From: Gnetum montanum
Taxonomy: Eukaryota > Streptophyta > Gnetopsida > Gnetales > Gnetaceae
DNA length: 64,000 bases
Assembly (NCBI GenBank): GCA_015680685.1
Contig: MNCI01013583.1
Location: 525,652-589,651, forward strand
Direction of reading: 5' to 3'
Shown here: positions 32,001-38,880 of the stretch, one piece after another
How the letters are laid out: each line of letters opens with the position of its first letter
Position numbering within the stretch: the first letter of the stretch is position 1
The notes under the pieces: generated by a model
What the model was told of the DNA's origin: nothing
The model's database searches: none
Seen by the model: only the letters and a program-made list of their open reading frames with translations
Translations under genes and position numbers: made by a program

Positions 32001-34727
32001 GGGCTGAAAGACACGAAGCTCTCCACGCGATGGTATGTCAAGAACTCCACTCTGGGAGATCGCAGCGTACAATTTCAATTGTGAGCACAACAAAGTGCAG
32101 AGTAGCATACGCGACTGCTGTGCAAAGGAGAACAAAACTAAAGCAGTATACGTGTCCATGGAGATCATCAAGGTGTTCGTAGTTCCAAGGCCGATGTTGT
32201 GCTCCTAAATCCTCTTTGTTGAATTTTGATTTTAAACGGTTCTTTTGTTTTTGAGGTTTTGACATACCCCTTTACCATATAAAATGCCATTTTTTAAAAA
32301 AAATTAAAACTTTTGTGACAAGAAGAAGCAAATTTTAGCACAACATCATAATAGGGTATAATTTCACGCCATGTGATATGGTACATATAACATATCTTCT
32401 AAAAAATTACAAGGGAGGAAATTATTGAACATGTGGCAAACATACCTTTATTTTCTACAACATTAAAACTTTTCATAGAAGTTATAGCCTCCTATGGAAG
32501 TTATAATTTAATCTCCTTGATATTTGTAAGGTTATAATTACCAAAAGAACACTTGCCAACTATGGCATGTATTTCTCTAATTTTAATAACTTTCTATAGA
32601 AGTTATAACTTCTAGGGTGGTTATGAATTAATTCCCTTTTTAATAATTTCTTATGAAAGTTATAACTTCTAAGGTGGTTATGAATTAATTCCCTAGATAT
32701 TTGTAATACCCTTAACTTCTCATGATTATTGTAACTACCCTAAGGTCACTATAAAAAGATCTTCAAAGGTAGAATTCAAGGGGGGGATTTGGTAAAAGCA
32801 ACTTGGAAGAATATTGAAGATTTCTTGTAAAACATGGCTTGGTAAAGACATCAATTCAACTACTTTGTTTTAATCCTATGAGTTCATTTTTTACCATTTT
32901 GTTTTAGTTAATTAGCCAATAGTTTAAATAATATTGGGCTTTTAATTTTGGGATTTTTCTAGGTTGCTTTTATAGCTCTATTTTTGCACAATAGTAGACT
33001 TCTATTAGGGTTTCCATAAAAGAGCTTATGTTGTTAAAAAGTCTCTAGAGCAATTTAATAGTAATGTCTTAACAAAATTGCCTGTTTTGAGCATAGAGAA
33101 TCTAGGAAACTCTTTTGATATTTTGAGATGACTGAAATAGCTTCATTGTTTTAAAGTGTACTGCCTTAGTATTTTAATCCTAAAATTGTCAAACTTTTCT
33201 GAAGGCTATGTTGAATGCAATTCTTGACAACTATTAACTAGCCAAAATAAAAGCTCATACTCTGTCATTTACGCAGCATTTTTAGTAGTGTGATAAGATT
33301 GTCTTTTATGAAATTGCTTGTTGAGCTTAGACAGTTTGGACAATTCATAGTTAAATTTAATTGGAATGGCTTTATTGCGAATTGTATCCTCATGTCAATT
33401 TATCTTGCTTAAATATTTGAGATACCACACAAATCTGCTTTCTTTGCTTTTCTCTTTCTAAGTCCATTGAATCTTGCTCTATTTTTAGCTTTCTTGTGGA
33501 ATTTTCTCTCTGGGGAAAATTAGAAGTAGATTGGTAGAATTGTGCTTAAATGTTTTTGTGAAATTTTATCTGTTACAAGTAATGCGTTGTAGGAACTATA
33601 TAGGCTAAGTGAGTAGACAAAATAGGAACCTTCAACAACTCATAGCATTCAACAAAGTTACTTGAATTTCTTTTATGATAGCCAATTACAGTTCTATACA
33701 CAACCCAACCATTTCAACATTTACAATAACAAACACACATACTCACGTTTAATTCATTTCATAACCACTAAGTCTATTTGAAAATATCTAGGCCTTGGTG
33801 TTGCCAGAGACTAGCAAGCACCTAAACCCTATTTGAAGAACACTTTTGTTTCCTGTGATCCCAAAGTCATGAGACCAGAGGCCCCCAACATTGGCAGTCC
33901 CAAACGGTCACCCATAGTTTCATAATGGGAAATTTTAATATTTCTAAAATAGCACACTTATCCCTTTCACCATGAAAGTTCATAAAAACGCCCACCAATT
34001 TCATTTTTTGAAATAGCAATTTGGCTTCTTCTTTTTTAATCTTTTTTTAATTTCGTCATCGACTTGAACCAATTTCGTGAAACTGTGCTGCCAATTTCAG
34101 GCATGGCCTCGTCTCGCCTTCTACTACAAAGTAAGTAGCACTGTCCAGGATATCGAGCATTTCTGTGAGCTTCTTAAAATAATGCAAATTCGACACAGGA
34201 ATATAATGAAATTGATAGCAATGCATGGTGAAACTCGTTAGCATCAACACCGAAGATTCAACCAAAAATACGAACTTGGTGTTAAAAAAAAAAAATTGGT
34301 CATGCCTTTCCCCAGTGGAATGATCAAAGGGACATCTATGTCTGGTGCAAAACCAAAAGTAATGCAAAGCTTAATGTTTGAACTTGAAGCAGGTCAACCT
34401 GCTACCCCTGAGAAAATAAAATCACCACACAGAGAGACGAGCCAAACAGTAAAAGCATCGATGGAATTGAATTCGGAAATTTTGAAAGCATACCATACCG
34501 AACTGAAAAGATGGGAAGGGCGGAGAATCTAGTTGCAGCCACATATTTTTGCCTTTTCTGTGAGCAGCGATGAGATTTTTGCCGGTCAGTGTCTTCTCAA
34601 AATCTGCAGGGGTAACGTTTACGATGACCTTGGGATCATTTGCAACTTGCGCTCTCACAATTGTCTTGCCGCAACAGTGCTCCTGCACTGCCCTCCGCGC
34701 TGCTTCAACTTCTGGAAGCTCTGGCAT
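4655..34727 (-). CDS. FPG1: FPG: formamidopyrimidine-DNA glycosylase / AP lyase, ten exons in the mature frame plus one alternative exon
   Basis: FPG removes oxidised purines from DNA and cuts the resulting abasic site; in plants it acts in base excision repair in the nucleus. Joining the exons (with exon 8a or 8b) gives 1149 nt, 382 residues, close to my recollection of about 390 for the Arabidopsis protein. Exon 1 gives [13 protein letters not shown] with the catalytic Pro2 and Glu3 and the lysine motif RKGKN near residues 57-61. Exon 6 gives SGIGNW, exon 7 the helix-two-turn-helix region, exons 8 to 10 the zincless finger that plants have instead of a zinc finger, and the last exon a long Lys/Glu/Asp-rich tail with nuclear-localisation-like clusters. 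Phases agree at every junction. Introns 1 and 2 are 11.5 and 12.8 kb, bloated by transposons. The doubtful point is the exon 6 acceptor, which reads AC. The gene may be functional with unusual splicing, or a recent casualty. Confidence 0.9.
5086..5120 (-). CDS. FPG1: FPG exon 9 (common exon after the alternative pair)
   Basis: This 35-nt exon begins with two bases that complete the codon left open by 8a or 8b, then encodes [11 protein letters not shown], the hairpin of the zincless finger; the final Arg is the residue expected to reach the opposite strand. The acceptor is TTACAG|GTAAAG and the donor CGG|GTAAGC. Confidence 0.92.
5500..5599 (-). CDS. FPG1: FPG exon 8b (second member of an alternative exon pair)
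   Basis: This exon is also 100 nt, phase 0 to phase 1. Acceptor TTTCAG|GTTATT; donor GTCA|GTTGTT. It encodes [20 protein letters not shown] plus [13 protein letters not shown]. Joined to the next exon it reads [18 protein letters not shown], closer to the KPGKAFVDGKKIDF of Arabidopsis FPG than 8a is. Only 54 bp separate it from 8a. Including both exons, or neither, shifts the downstream frame. Confidence 0.9.
5654..5753 (-). CDS. FPG1: FPG exon 8a (first member of an alternative exon pair)
   Basis: This 100-nt exon starts in phase 0 (GTT ATA AAC TGG) and ends in phase 1 with donor G|GTAAGG. It encodes [20 protein letters not shown] plus [13 protein letters not shown]. Spliced to the 35-nt exon at 5086-5120 it reads [19 protein letters not shown], a continuous zincless-finger sequence. 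It aligns with exon 8b without gaps at 14 of 33 positions, including WIFHYR. Confidence 0.9.
5870..5947 (-). CDS. FPG1: FPG exon 7, followed by a GC donor
   Basis: This 78-nt exon in phase 0 encodes [20 protein letters not shown] plus HDSIKQ, the IHP..A..LS helix-two-turn-helix segment. The acceptor is ACAG|GCAAAA. The donor is AAACAG|GCAAGT, a strong-context GC donor. GC-AG introns are a known minor class often found at alternatively spliced junctions, and the alternative exon pair follows directly. Confidence 0.92.
6502..6552 (-). CDS. FPG1: FPG exon 6 (SGIGNW motif), with a non-AG acceptor
   Basis: This 51-nt exon encodes [17 protein letters not shown]. The Gly-Ile-Gly-Asn motif holds the Asn that contacts the DNA phosphate in this family. 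The donor CAG|GTTTGC at 6501 is normal. The expected acceptor boundary follows a good pyrimidine tract but reads CGAC|AAC, so the intron would end in AC (6554-6553) rather than AG. No upstream AG gives an open in-frame path. Skipping the exon would keep frame but lose the motif. Confidence 0.85.
6843..6968 (-). CDS. FPG1: FPG exon 5
   Basis: This 126-nt exon in phase 0 encodes 42 residues, starting [17 protein letters not shown] and ending [10 protein letters not shown], the linker into the C-terminal helix-two-turn-helix domain. The acceptor is TTCAG|CCTGAAG and the donor CAG|GTTAGC. A 128-bp intron separates it from exon 4. Confidence 0.93.
7097..7165 (-). CDS. FPG1: FPG exon 4
   Basis: This 69-nt exon encodes [21 protein letters not shown] plus RN, the conserved DG..LSFTD.RRFA.VRL segment that includes the loop contacting the lesion strand. 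The acceptor is TGCAG|TTTG at 7166 and the donor AAT|GTATTC at 7096. Confidence 0.92.
7436..8300 (-). mobile_element. LINE 3' fragment in FPG intron 3
   Basis: Read on the minus strand, about 8100-7830 encodes the zinc-binding segment that follows LINE reverse transcriptases: a CMRC..T pair, then ETINHYLF, then a Trp-containing [12 protein letters not shown] string. Upstream, [19 protein letters not shown] resembles the segment just before that zinc motif in plant L1 elements. The element ends at a T run (A run on its own strand) at about 7428-7439. Many stops show it is dead. It is sense with respect to FPG. Confidence 0.6.
8935..9285. repeat. Tandem duplication of about 180 bp in intron 3
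   Basis: The block containing ATCATCAAAGTCTGTGTCAT at about 8942, then AATGTTAATTAACCATACA and later CTATCAGACCTATTT, recurs about 183 bp downstream (9136 onward) in the same order with moderate divergence. The two units are adjacent and direct. Confidence 0.65.
10088..10145 (-). CDS. FPG1: FPG exon 3
   Basis: This 58-nt exon completes the split Arg and encodes [19 protein letters not shown], matching the acidic linker plus EWPSKYSK block of plant FPG. The acceptor AG is at 10146-10147. Two donors are possible: GTTCGT at 10087 (GAG|GTTCGT) and a better-looking GTAAGT four bases further. Only the first keeps the frame into exon 4 and avoids an immediate stop, so I chose it. Confidence 0.88.
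10146..11067. other. Intron 2, proximal part: no feature recognised
   Basis: AT-rich DNA without coding similarity. It ends at a LINE insertion site whose 16-bp target duplication starts at 11068. Confidence 0.5.
11068..11924. repeat. 16-bp target-site duplication flanking LINE copy D
   Basis: AATCTACACTATCTTT occurs at 11068-11083 and again, identically, at 11909-11924. The left copy runs into the T run of the LINE tail, and the right copy borders its 5'-truncated end. A perfect 16-bp direct repeat with a poly(A)-derived tail on one side is the signature of target-primed reverse transcription. Confidence 0.85.
11081..11908 (-). mobile_element. LINE copy D: 5'-truncated insertion carrying coiled coil and J-like segment
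   Basis: On the minus strand the insertion opens within a Glu/Arg/Gln-rich coiled coil (about 11905-11660, for example [20 protein letters not shown]), then GKCPYMWMH, then after a one-base frame change [20 protein letters not shown] and [12 protein letters not shown]. The HPD triplet is at 11564-11556. The 3' UTR ends TTTAATATACTCCCGAAATTTG, close to the end of copy A at about 17050. The insertion is flanked by a perfect 16-bp duplication, so the coiled coil and J-like part travelled as LINE sequence. Confidence 0.8.
12357..12901 (+). pseudogene. Copia gag remnant with CCHC zinc knuckle
   Basis: Two overlapping frames cover a Copia-type capsid segment ([20 protein letters not shown], then [13 protein letters not shown]). 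A Lys/Ser/Gln-rich basic stretch follows, then [14 protein letters not shown] at about 12822-12863, a perfect CX2CX4HX4C zinc knuckle. A frame change separates the capsid part from the knuckle. Only this knuckle is intact among the protein motifs of the element. Confidence 0.75.
13190..14640 (+). pseudogene. LINE reverse transcriptase (degenerate)
   Basis: Read across frames, this has the L1-type RT blocks in order: [14 protein letters not shown] (the KAPGPDG block, about 13480), [20 protein letters not shown] (about 13600-13660), [20 protein letters not shown] (about 14020-14080), and the active-site region HYANDRMLF at about 14150, where YADD has become YAND. The downstream [15 protein letters not shown] and [14 protein letters not shown] are the post-RT thumb motifs of plant L1 elements. 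The lost Asp and the stops mean no activity. Confidence 0.85.
14941..15129 (+). pseudogene. LINE zinc-binding motif after RT (zf-RVT type)
   Basis: The frame reads [19 protein letters not shown], then [20 protein letters not shown], then MAFEC. This is the WK..LP.K...F.W...H...L..N.......C..C....E...H....C pattern that ends ORF2 of plant L1 elements. In most L1 elements little coding sequence follows. Here a long further region continues. Confidence 0.75.
15235..16610 (+). pseudogene. LINE copy A downstream module: conserved block, coiled coil and J-domain-like end
   Basis: 15235-15660 encodes a block with [20 protein letters not shown] and [18 protein letters not shown]. 15706-16143 continues with [20 protein letters not shown] and ends in Glu/Lys-rich coiled coil that runs to about 16400. 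16430-16600 is J-like: [24 protein letters not shown] (HPN at 16516-16524), then [12 protein letters not shown]. Copies B, C and D repeat the coiled coil and J-like order. I do not recognise the 15235 block; it loosely recalls plant retroelement proteins of the 'putative plant transposon protein' type. Confidence 0.6.
17190..18180 (+). mobile_element. LINE copy B: degenerate module without RT
   Basis: It starts near 17190 with sequence matching about 15710 of copy A (GGGTCCACTT, TTGAAGTGTCT.A). It passes through a decayed coiled coil and ends with [28 protein letters not shown] (HLD at 18053-18061) and [15 protein letters not shown]. No 3' UTR or A tail follows; Copia-like sequence resumes near 18190. 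Its divergence from A is high, so it is an older copy or a distinct subfamily. Confidence 0.6.
18570..19073 (+). pseudogene. Copia reverse transcriptase, 5' half
   Basis: It carries the Copia signatures [39 protein letters not shown] and [19 protein letters not shown] (catalytic Asp in LDVK), then FGLKQAP. Stops are scattered through it. It ends abruptly at YNYKDVD (about 19075), where GC-rich LINE copy C begins. The second half resumes near 19998. Confidence 0.8.
19072..19990 (+). mobile_element. LINE copy C: GC-rich, best-preserved coiled coil and J-domain-like segment
   Basis: Open frame 19069-19370 is a long coiled coil ([20 protein letters not shown], then [20 protein letters not shown]). 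After a G7 run at about 19369-19375 the frame shifts and encodes [37 protein letters not shown] and [20 protein letters not shown]: helix II, HPD (19461-19469) and helix III of a J domain. A 161-base N gap follows, then a 3' UTR ending CCCGAACATTCTCTC plus an A9 tail. The copy is clearly more GC-rich than its surroundings, so probably younger. It splits the Copia RT. No clear target duplication was found. Confidence 0.75.
19659..19819. other. Assembly gap (161 N)
   Basis: A run of N just after the J-like segment of LINE copy C. Copy A has roughly 450 bp between the J-like end and the A tail, so true gap size is uncertain. Confidence 0.99.
19998..20931 (+). pseudogene. Copia RT 3' half and RNase H
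   Basis: The RT resumes with [12 protein letters not shown], a decayed LYVDD block ([11 protein letters not shown]), [20 protein letters not shown]. RNase H follows: [20 protein letters not shown] (20350-20410), [10 protein letters not shown] (catalytic Asp, about 20515), [20 protein letters not shown] (20728-20787) and [11 protein letters not shown] at the end. These are the canonical Copia order and spacing. Several frame changes and stops make it a pseudogene. Confidence 0.82.
21099..21700 (+). mobile_element. Copia right LTR (3' end not defined)
   Basis: It begins TGTTAACCCTCGTAAAG about 170 bp after the end of RNase H and shares a run of about 60 bp with 11956-12050. Preceding C/T-rich and G-rich short tracts (21003-21040) are possible polypurine-tract remnants. 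The right end could not be placed. Confidence 0.5.
21701..22989. other. Intron 2, distal part: nothing recognised
   Basis: AT-rich intron sequence between the Copia element and FPG exon 2. A short stretch at 22280-22380 has several GGGATG and CATCC motifs in both orientations, of unknown meaning. Confidence 0.5.
22990..23041 (-). CDS. FPG1: FPG exon 2
   Basis: This 52-nt exon lies alone between introns of 11.5 and 12.8 kb and encodes [17 protein letters not shown] (last residue split), equivalent to the MAGAIYIKGV..TKYKR strand in other plant FPGs. The acceptor reads ATAG|GA at 23042 and the donor AAAAG|GTGATT at 22989. Phases match exons 1 and 3 exactly. It would be easy to miss in an automated annotation because of its size and isolation. 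Confidence 0.92.
23042..24990. other. Intron 1, distal part: no coding feature
   Basis: AT-rich DNA between FPG exon 2 and the caulimovirid insertion. Only a tRNA-like short segment at 24172-24250 stands out. Confidence 0.5.
24172..24250 (+). repeat. Possible tRNA-derived SINE head
   Basis: CTAGTTGGTTAGCTCA resembles a tRNA D-arm and box A region. GGGTTCACAACC about 45 bp later resembles box B. The arms do not fold cleanly and there is no anticodon stem that I trust, so this is a relic at best. Confidence 0.35.
25016..25564 (-). pseudogene. Caulimovirid RNase H region
   Basis: The frame at 25564-25337 includes [14 protein letters not shown] with the first catalytic Asp, then YASGAF and [11 protein letters not shown], the connection to the second acidic residue. 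A further frame to 25016 continues after a frame change and contains a local tandem duplication. Confidence 0.7.
25164..25244. repeat. Tandem duplication, 44 + 37 bp
   Basis: Units 25164-25207 and 25208-25244 both begin TGTGCT(A/G)AACCAC and end CATGCAAACCGCTGAAGTTTTGGA; the first has seven extra bases. The second is nearly unchanged, so the duplication is young compared with the decayed element around it. Confidence 0.8.
25600..26422 (-). pseudogene. Caulimovirid reverse transcriptase
   Basis: Several frames together show RT blocks in order, including an [13 protein letters not shown]-type block near 26010-26050 and an intact active-site YIDDF at 25945-25931. The block after the active site has the MQPH..KI form typical of Caulimoviridae rather than of gypsy elements. 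Multiple frame breaks interrupt it. Confidence 0.75.
26669..27097 (-). pseudogene. Caulimovirid aspartic protease region
   Basis: A single open frame of 142 codons. Near 27025 it has VFVDIEAT at the place where the catalytic DTGAT loop is expected, so the active site is lost. The flanking pattern fits a pararetroviral protease positioned just upstream of RT. Confidence 0.5.
27700..28958 (-). pseudogene. Caulimovirid coat-protein-like region with decayed zinc knuckle
   Basis: 28958-28362 is Lys/Glu-rich with a heptad-like stretch. Lower down, an Arg-rich segment near 27850 precedes a knuckle-like string at about 27785-27740 ending GHYAHKCP, in which one expected Cys is replaced and a stop intrudes. 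Caulimovirid coat proteins end in such a CCHC knuckle. The assignment rests mainly on order. Confidence 0.5.
29500..30340 (-). pseudogene. Caulimovirid movement-protein-like region
   Basis: Frames at 30340-30116 and 30106-29738 match the core of the 30K-type movement proteins of Caulimoviridae: a basic-acidic lead, an IDFPDVPK-like stretch, then a YVHLGQ block followed by alternating beta-strand-like segments. In the living family this protein lets the virus pass through plasmodesmata. A stop and frame change near 30110 breaks it. Confidence 0.6.
30434..31470 (-). pseudogene. Caulimovirid leader-proximal acidic region
   Basis: Minus-strand frames downstream of the primer site encode strongly acidic, Glu/Asp-rich sequence (for example at 30676-30434). 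I recognise no domain. Position suggests the N-terminal part of the polyprotein or a separate first ORF. Frame breaks are frequent. Confidence 0.4.
31473..31484 (-). other. Primer-binding site complementary to initiator tRNA-Met
   Basis: The minus strand reads TGGTATCGGAGC, one transition away from the TGGTATCAGAGC site used by caulimovirids (and Copia elements) to prime minus-strand DNA. It sits at the start of the series of minus-strand frames, where the numbering origin of a caulimovirid genome is expected. Confidence 0.75.
31485..34498. other. Intron 1, proximal part: no coding feature accepted
   Basis: The first 700 bp upstream of the primer site may be caulimovirid leader or promoter sequence but show no firm motif. 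Beyond 32280 the DNA is AT-rich intron sequence with a short tandem repeat. Confidence 0.45.
32466..32710. repeat. Three diverged tandem units of about 60 bp
   Basis: AGAAGTTATA(A/G)C(T/C)(T/C)CT followed by GG.(A/T)(G/T)TTAT and AATT.AAT.(T/C)CC recurs at about 32478, 32597 and 32655. The second and third units are closest, sharing GGTGGTTATGAATTAATTCCCT. Confidence 0.65.
34499..34727 (-). CDS. FPG1: FPG exon 1 (start codon, catalytic N-terminus)
   Basis: It encodes residues 1-76 plus one base of the next codon. The start is fixed because the family must begin Met-Pro-Glu-Leu-Pro: the Met is removed and Pro2 becomes the Schiff-base nucleophile. The exon ends in the block FPSFQFG. The donor is G|GTATGG at 34498, and the extra G joins GA of exon 2 to restore the conserved Gly. 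Open reading continues past the donor to 34422, but those residues do not match the family. Confidence 0.93.
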
Positions 34728-35089
34728 TGTCCCTCACCTCACCTCGCGAACTATTCAAATCTTACAGCCGCTTAAATGAAATGAAATGGTCGTTAAGTTG
34801 CAGTGAAACGGCTACAAGAAGCGCTGTCTGGTAAGCAGTGTTCTTGCAAGGTAATGTCTGTAGTGAGCTTGAAGTTTGACAATGTAATCCTAATGTCCCA
34901 CATTACTGGCATATCGTTTTCTATATATATATATATATATATTATCATTATTCTTTTACCCTTTATCTTAACAAAATGGACAGAGTACATAGTTATTTTT
35001 AGTCATAGCTAGATTTTTGCTTATTTGTAATTTCTTGTATCGTTTCTCATGCCTTATATGGTTTTTCTTTCATTACCTTTTCTAAAACA
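34728..35089 (-). promoter_or_regulatory. FPG upstream region with (TA)n tract
   Basis: About 360 bp lie between the FPG start codon and the 3' end of the RTE LINE upstream. They include a (TA)10-11 microsatellite at 34922-34942, roughly 195-215 bp upstream of the ATG on the gene strand, which could supply a TATA element. The core promoter and 5' UTR must fit here unless the LINE itself contributes promoter sequence. Confidence 0.5.
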
Positions 35090-37700
35090 GCGATGTAGCA
35101 ACCTTTGTTTATAGGCTCATTCTGTTTATCTTCTTTACACATGTCCAAACCATACAAGCCACCACTTTTGTACCCTAACTGAAATAAAAGTGACTCCAAG
35201 TTAACATTCAACATCCATTGAAGCATTCACATTTTTGCCACAATGATTTGTTGTTCATATCTCTTTTGTATTGCCCAACATTCAACACCACCAGATAAAA
35301 TAGCAAGCCTATTTGCTATCCTATAAAATTTCCCCTTCAATTTTGTTGGTATTCTTTTATCATAAAGAACACCACTAGTTTGTCTCCATTTTGACCATCC
35401 TACCTCATTTTATTTCTTATACCTTTATCAACTTCACCATCTAATTAGAGGATTGATCCTAGATAGCAAAAATGTTTGCAATGAGGGACTTTTTAGCCTT
35501 CAATTCTCACTTCTATTTCACTATTGTTTATGTTGTTATCAAAATTGCATTCCATATATTTTTTCTTACTTCTACTAATTTTTAAGTCTTTTGATGCTAG
35601 AGCATATCTCCAGTTCTTCATTTTAGAGGCAATGTTTCCTCAAGTTGTAATCTACCAACACAATATCATCTACAAATAGCATATGCTAAGGGATTTCATT
35701 TTATATTTCCTTTGTTAATTCATCCATAATAATGACAAATAAATACAGGCTAAGCGCAAACCCTTGATGTAGACCTACTGTGACTATAAAATCAAATGTT
35801 ATTTTAATTTTAGTGGTAGCTCCTTCATAAATGTCTTGAATCCCTAAAATATATTTATCAAGGATGTTTGCCCTCTGCTAGGCCCACCAAATAATATCTC
35901 TAGGTACTTTGTCACATGCCTTTTCCAAGCCAACAAATATCATATGTGGATTTTTTCTATGTTTTCTGAATTTCTCCATCAATTGTCATATTAAGAAAAT
36001 AGCCTCTATAGTAGATCTCCTTAACATAAATCTAAATTAATTTTCCAATATTATTGATTCAAGTCTAAAATGCTATTCTATGACTCTCTCCCAAATCTTC
36101 ATAGTATGGCTCCTTAGCTTGATCCCTCTATAGTTTGAACAATTTTGTACATCTCTTTTAATTTTGTAAATGGTAACAACAAAGTTTTTTCTCCAATTAT
36201 TGGGCATTTCTCTATCCTTCAAAATTTTGTTAAATAATTATATTAGCCAAGAAACTCTTGTATAGAAATGTTATCTAGTCCAACAACTTTTTCATTTTTT
36301 ATCTTTGATAAGGTTGTCCTTACCTTTGAGAAGGAAAGTTCATTAACCAAACCAAAATTTGATTTCTCTTCTTGGATGTTTTCTCTTGGGAATTCTTCAT
36401 TTAATAATTCTTGAAAATAATTTTTCCACCTATCCAAAATTTTATTATCCTTTACCAAAATTCTTTCATCCTTTAACATTATCAATGTCCTTACATTTCT
36501 TATTTCTAATTTTTACCAATTTATAAGTATATTTTTCCTTTTCCTTTATTCCTAATTTCTCATAAAAGCTATCCAAGGCCTTATGTTTTAATTTAGCTAC
36601 TATTACGATTACCTCTTTTTTACAATTTTGTATATCAACCTAGTTTCTTGGCTACCGATTTATTGCCATTCCTTATAGCATTTTTTCTTCTTTTGAATAG
36701 CATGTTGCACTTCATCACTCTATTATCATGTCTCCTCTGGGATGTATTTTTTGCCTTTTGTTTCACCCAATATGTTCTTTCCAAGTTTCTAAATGCAACT
36801 TTCCATTTGGCCCCAAATTAAATTTATAGAGCAATCCCAAATTCAGGTGCCTTTGTAAAGCATTTTTTCTCTAACTAAGATTATGTTATGTTTCTTTAAA
36901 TTCCACCATTTTATGCATTTGGTTCCTTTTCTCGTGCTACCTTTGAAGCTCTATATAGCTAAATCCAAGACCATTAGTCAATGTTGAGTTGTGAGGCACT
37001 CTTTAGGTATGATCTTGTAGTCTTTGCACATGGCCTAGTCTCTTTCGTGCAACATGAAATAATCAATTCAAGTTTTATTCATACCACTCTTATATGTAAT
37101 TAAATGTTTTGTACTCTTCTTCAAATAAGTTTTTGCAATTGCAAGGTCACACACACTTGCAAATTGTAGTAGTGAATCCCCCATATTATTACGCTCTTCA
37201 AATCCATATCCTCCATGAATCCTATCATATCTCATTTTCATAAATCGAACATGACTAATAAAATCCCCTCTAATAAATATGCTTTCTTGCTTAGAAATTT
37301 CTTGAGGCACCTAATTCATAGAATCCCAAAAATCATGCTTGATGAAACTTTCTAGGCCAATTTATAGAGCATATACACTGATGATGTTGATGATCTCATT
37401 TCTAAGTACAAGTTTGATGCTCATAATTCAATCACCATGGTAATATACTTGTACCACTTTATCTTTGATAGATTAATAAATGATGATGCCCACTCCATTT
37501 TGATGATTTTCTTTTCCTAAGTAGAAGAGTTTATAACCCTGGTCTGCAACTTTAGCTTTTTACCCTTTGCATCTTATTTCTTGAAGGCAGGTAATGCAGA
37601 TTCTTCATCTTTTCATGCTGTCAATAATTTTAGAGATCTTTTTTATTGAGACTATCAATGTTCCAGGTTGCCATCCAAAATTTCTATCACTACACTTGCT
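35090..37700 (-). mobile_element. RTE-type LINE, degenerate, upstream of FPG
   Basis: On the minus strand, 37310-37068 is an endonuclease segment (IRGDFISHVRF, HGGYGFEERNNMGDSLLQFA, HLITYKSG). 36485-36243 holds the pre-RT and first RT block (WKNYFQELLNEEFP, KNEKVVGLDNISIQEF). About 35790-35650 has TVGLHQGFALSLYLF, then FVDD. This order and wording fit plant RTE elements. The 3' end is near 35090. Same strand as FPG. Confidence 0.8.
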
Positions 37701-37899
37701 TCTTTACTCATACTTGTCCCTAATGTGGGAACCCTTATATACTTTTTACAACATATGGGTAATGATATTATGCATTGTTTCTAGAGAACACTTTTATCCA
37801 TTTTCTATAGTAACCAAGCCCTATGACTATTATGCATTATATCTAGGGGAATGCCCTAGCATCTGCAAAATCTGAAAAAAGAACTTATCCACAAGATTT

Positions 37900-38880
37900 G
37901 ATAAGGTTTTACAACTAGTTGCCAACTTGATGCTAATCCTTTTCCTTTCATATTTGAGCTTAGGATTAGCATTGGTAGAGTTCTATATATACAGGGCCAC
38001 CAATCAATTTTCATCTAGCAAGTTGAGATTCATTAATCTTTCTTTTTGTGCTACACTCAAGTCAAGGTTGAGGTCATAGGCTATTGAAAGTGTATGGAGC
38101 TCAGATTGAATAGGAAGTGTTGGTAATTTTCCATACACTAGCTCATAGGGAGAGTAGCCTATAGGAACTTTCCATGTTGAGTGGTAGGCCTAAACAAGAT
38201 TGTTGAGTTTTGTGCTCCAATCTTTCCTATATTTACTAATAGTNTAGGATTGTTGAGTTTTGTGCTCCAATCTTTCCTATATTTACTAATAGTTCTTGTT
38301 AGAATCCTTGTGATTTTCCTATTGGTAACCTTAGCTTGACTATTGGCTTGGGAGTGGTAGGGTGTTGTGAGTTAATGTTTAACCCCAAAGTGTTGCATGA
38401 GCTTTCAAAAAGTAGTGCCTATAAAGTGAGTTCCATTATTAGAAACTAATGCATGTGGCATATCAAACCTATTTACAACATTTTATTGTACAAATCGAGC
38501 AATAATAGAAGATGTACAGTTAGTGACAACTACTACTTCTACCCATTTTGTACAATAGTCAATAGCGACTATGATGTATGCCTTACCATTTGAAATGGGT
38601 GTGATGGGACCCATGAAATCAATGTCCTAGATGTCGAAGGGTTCTAGTGGTTGGATCCACTCTTGAGGCCCCTCCATTTAAGCAATCGTTCCACCATCTC
38701 ATTGGCAACATTTACAAGAGCGGACATACTAATGAGCATTGCTGAAGATTGTTTGCCAATAGTACCCTGCTATTAAGATTTTAATGGTTGTACGTCTCCT
38801 AGTATAGTGGCTTTGCAAGGGCCTTCATGAGCATCCTCGAGACCATGCAGTTGATCAACATCAAGGACACACCATTGAAC
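37900..38880 (-). pseudogene. Gypsy integrase
   Basis: Read on the minus strand: a zinc-finger-like H..C..C start near 38700, a core with GPITPISNGKAYIIVAIDYC (about 38600-38530), a FVQNKVVNRFDMPHALVSNN stretch (about 38490-38430), and the C-terminal WKVPIGYSPYELVYGKLPTL near 38190-38110, a hallmark of Athila/Tat integrases. A 46-bp artefactual duplication around an N (38198-38293) interrupts it. Confidence 0.75.
38198..38293. repeat. Exact 46-bp duplication flanking a single N
   Basis: GATTGTTGAGTTTTGTGCTC onward, 46 bp, occurs at 38198-38243 and identically at 38248-38293, separated by NTAG. In DNA this decayed an identical pair around an N most likely reflects an assembly join of overlapping contig ends. 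Confidence 0.9.

Noticed and set aside
34422-34498. Continuation of FPG exon 1 reading past the donor to a stop
   Set aside because: Residues after FQFG do not match the family, and exon 2 at 23041 restores the conserved sequence and phase.
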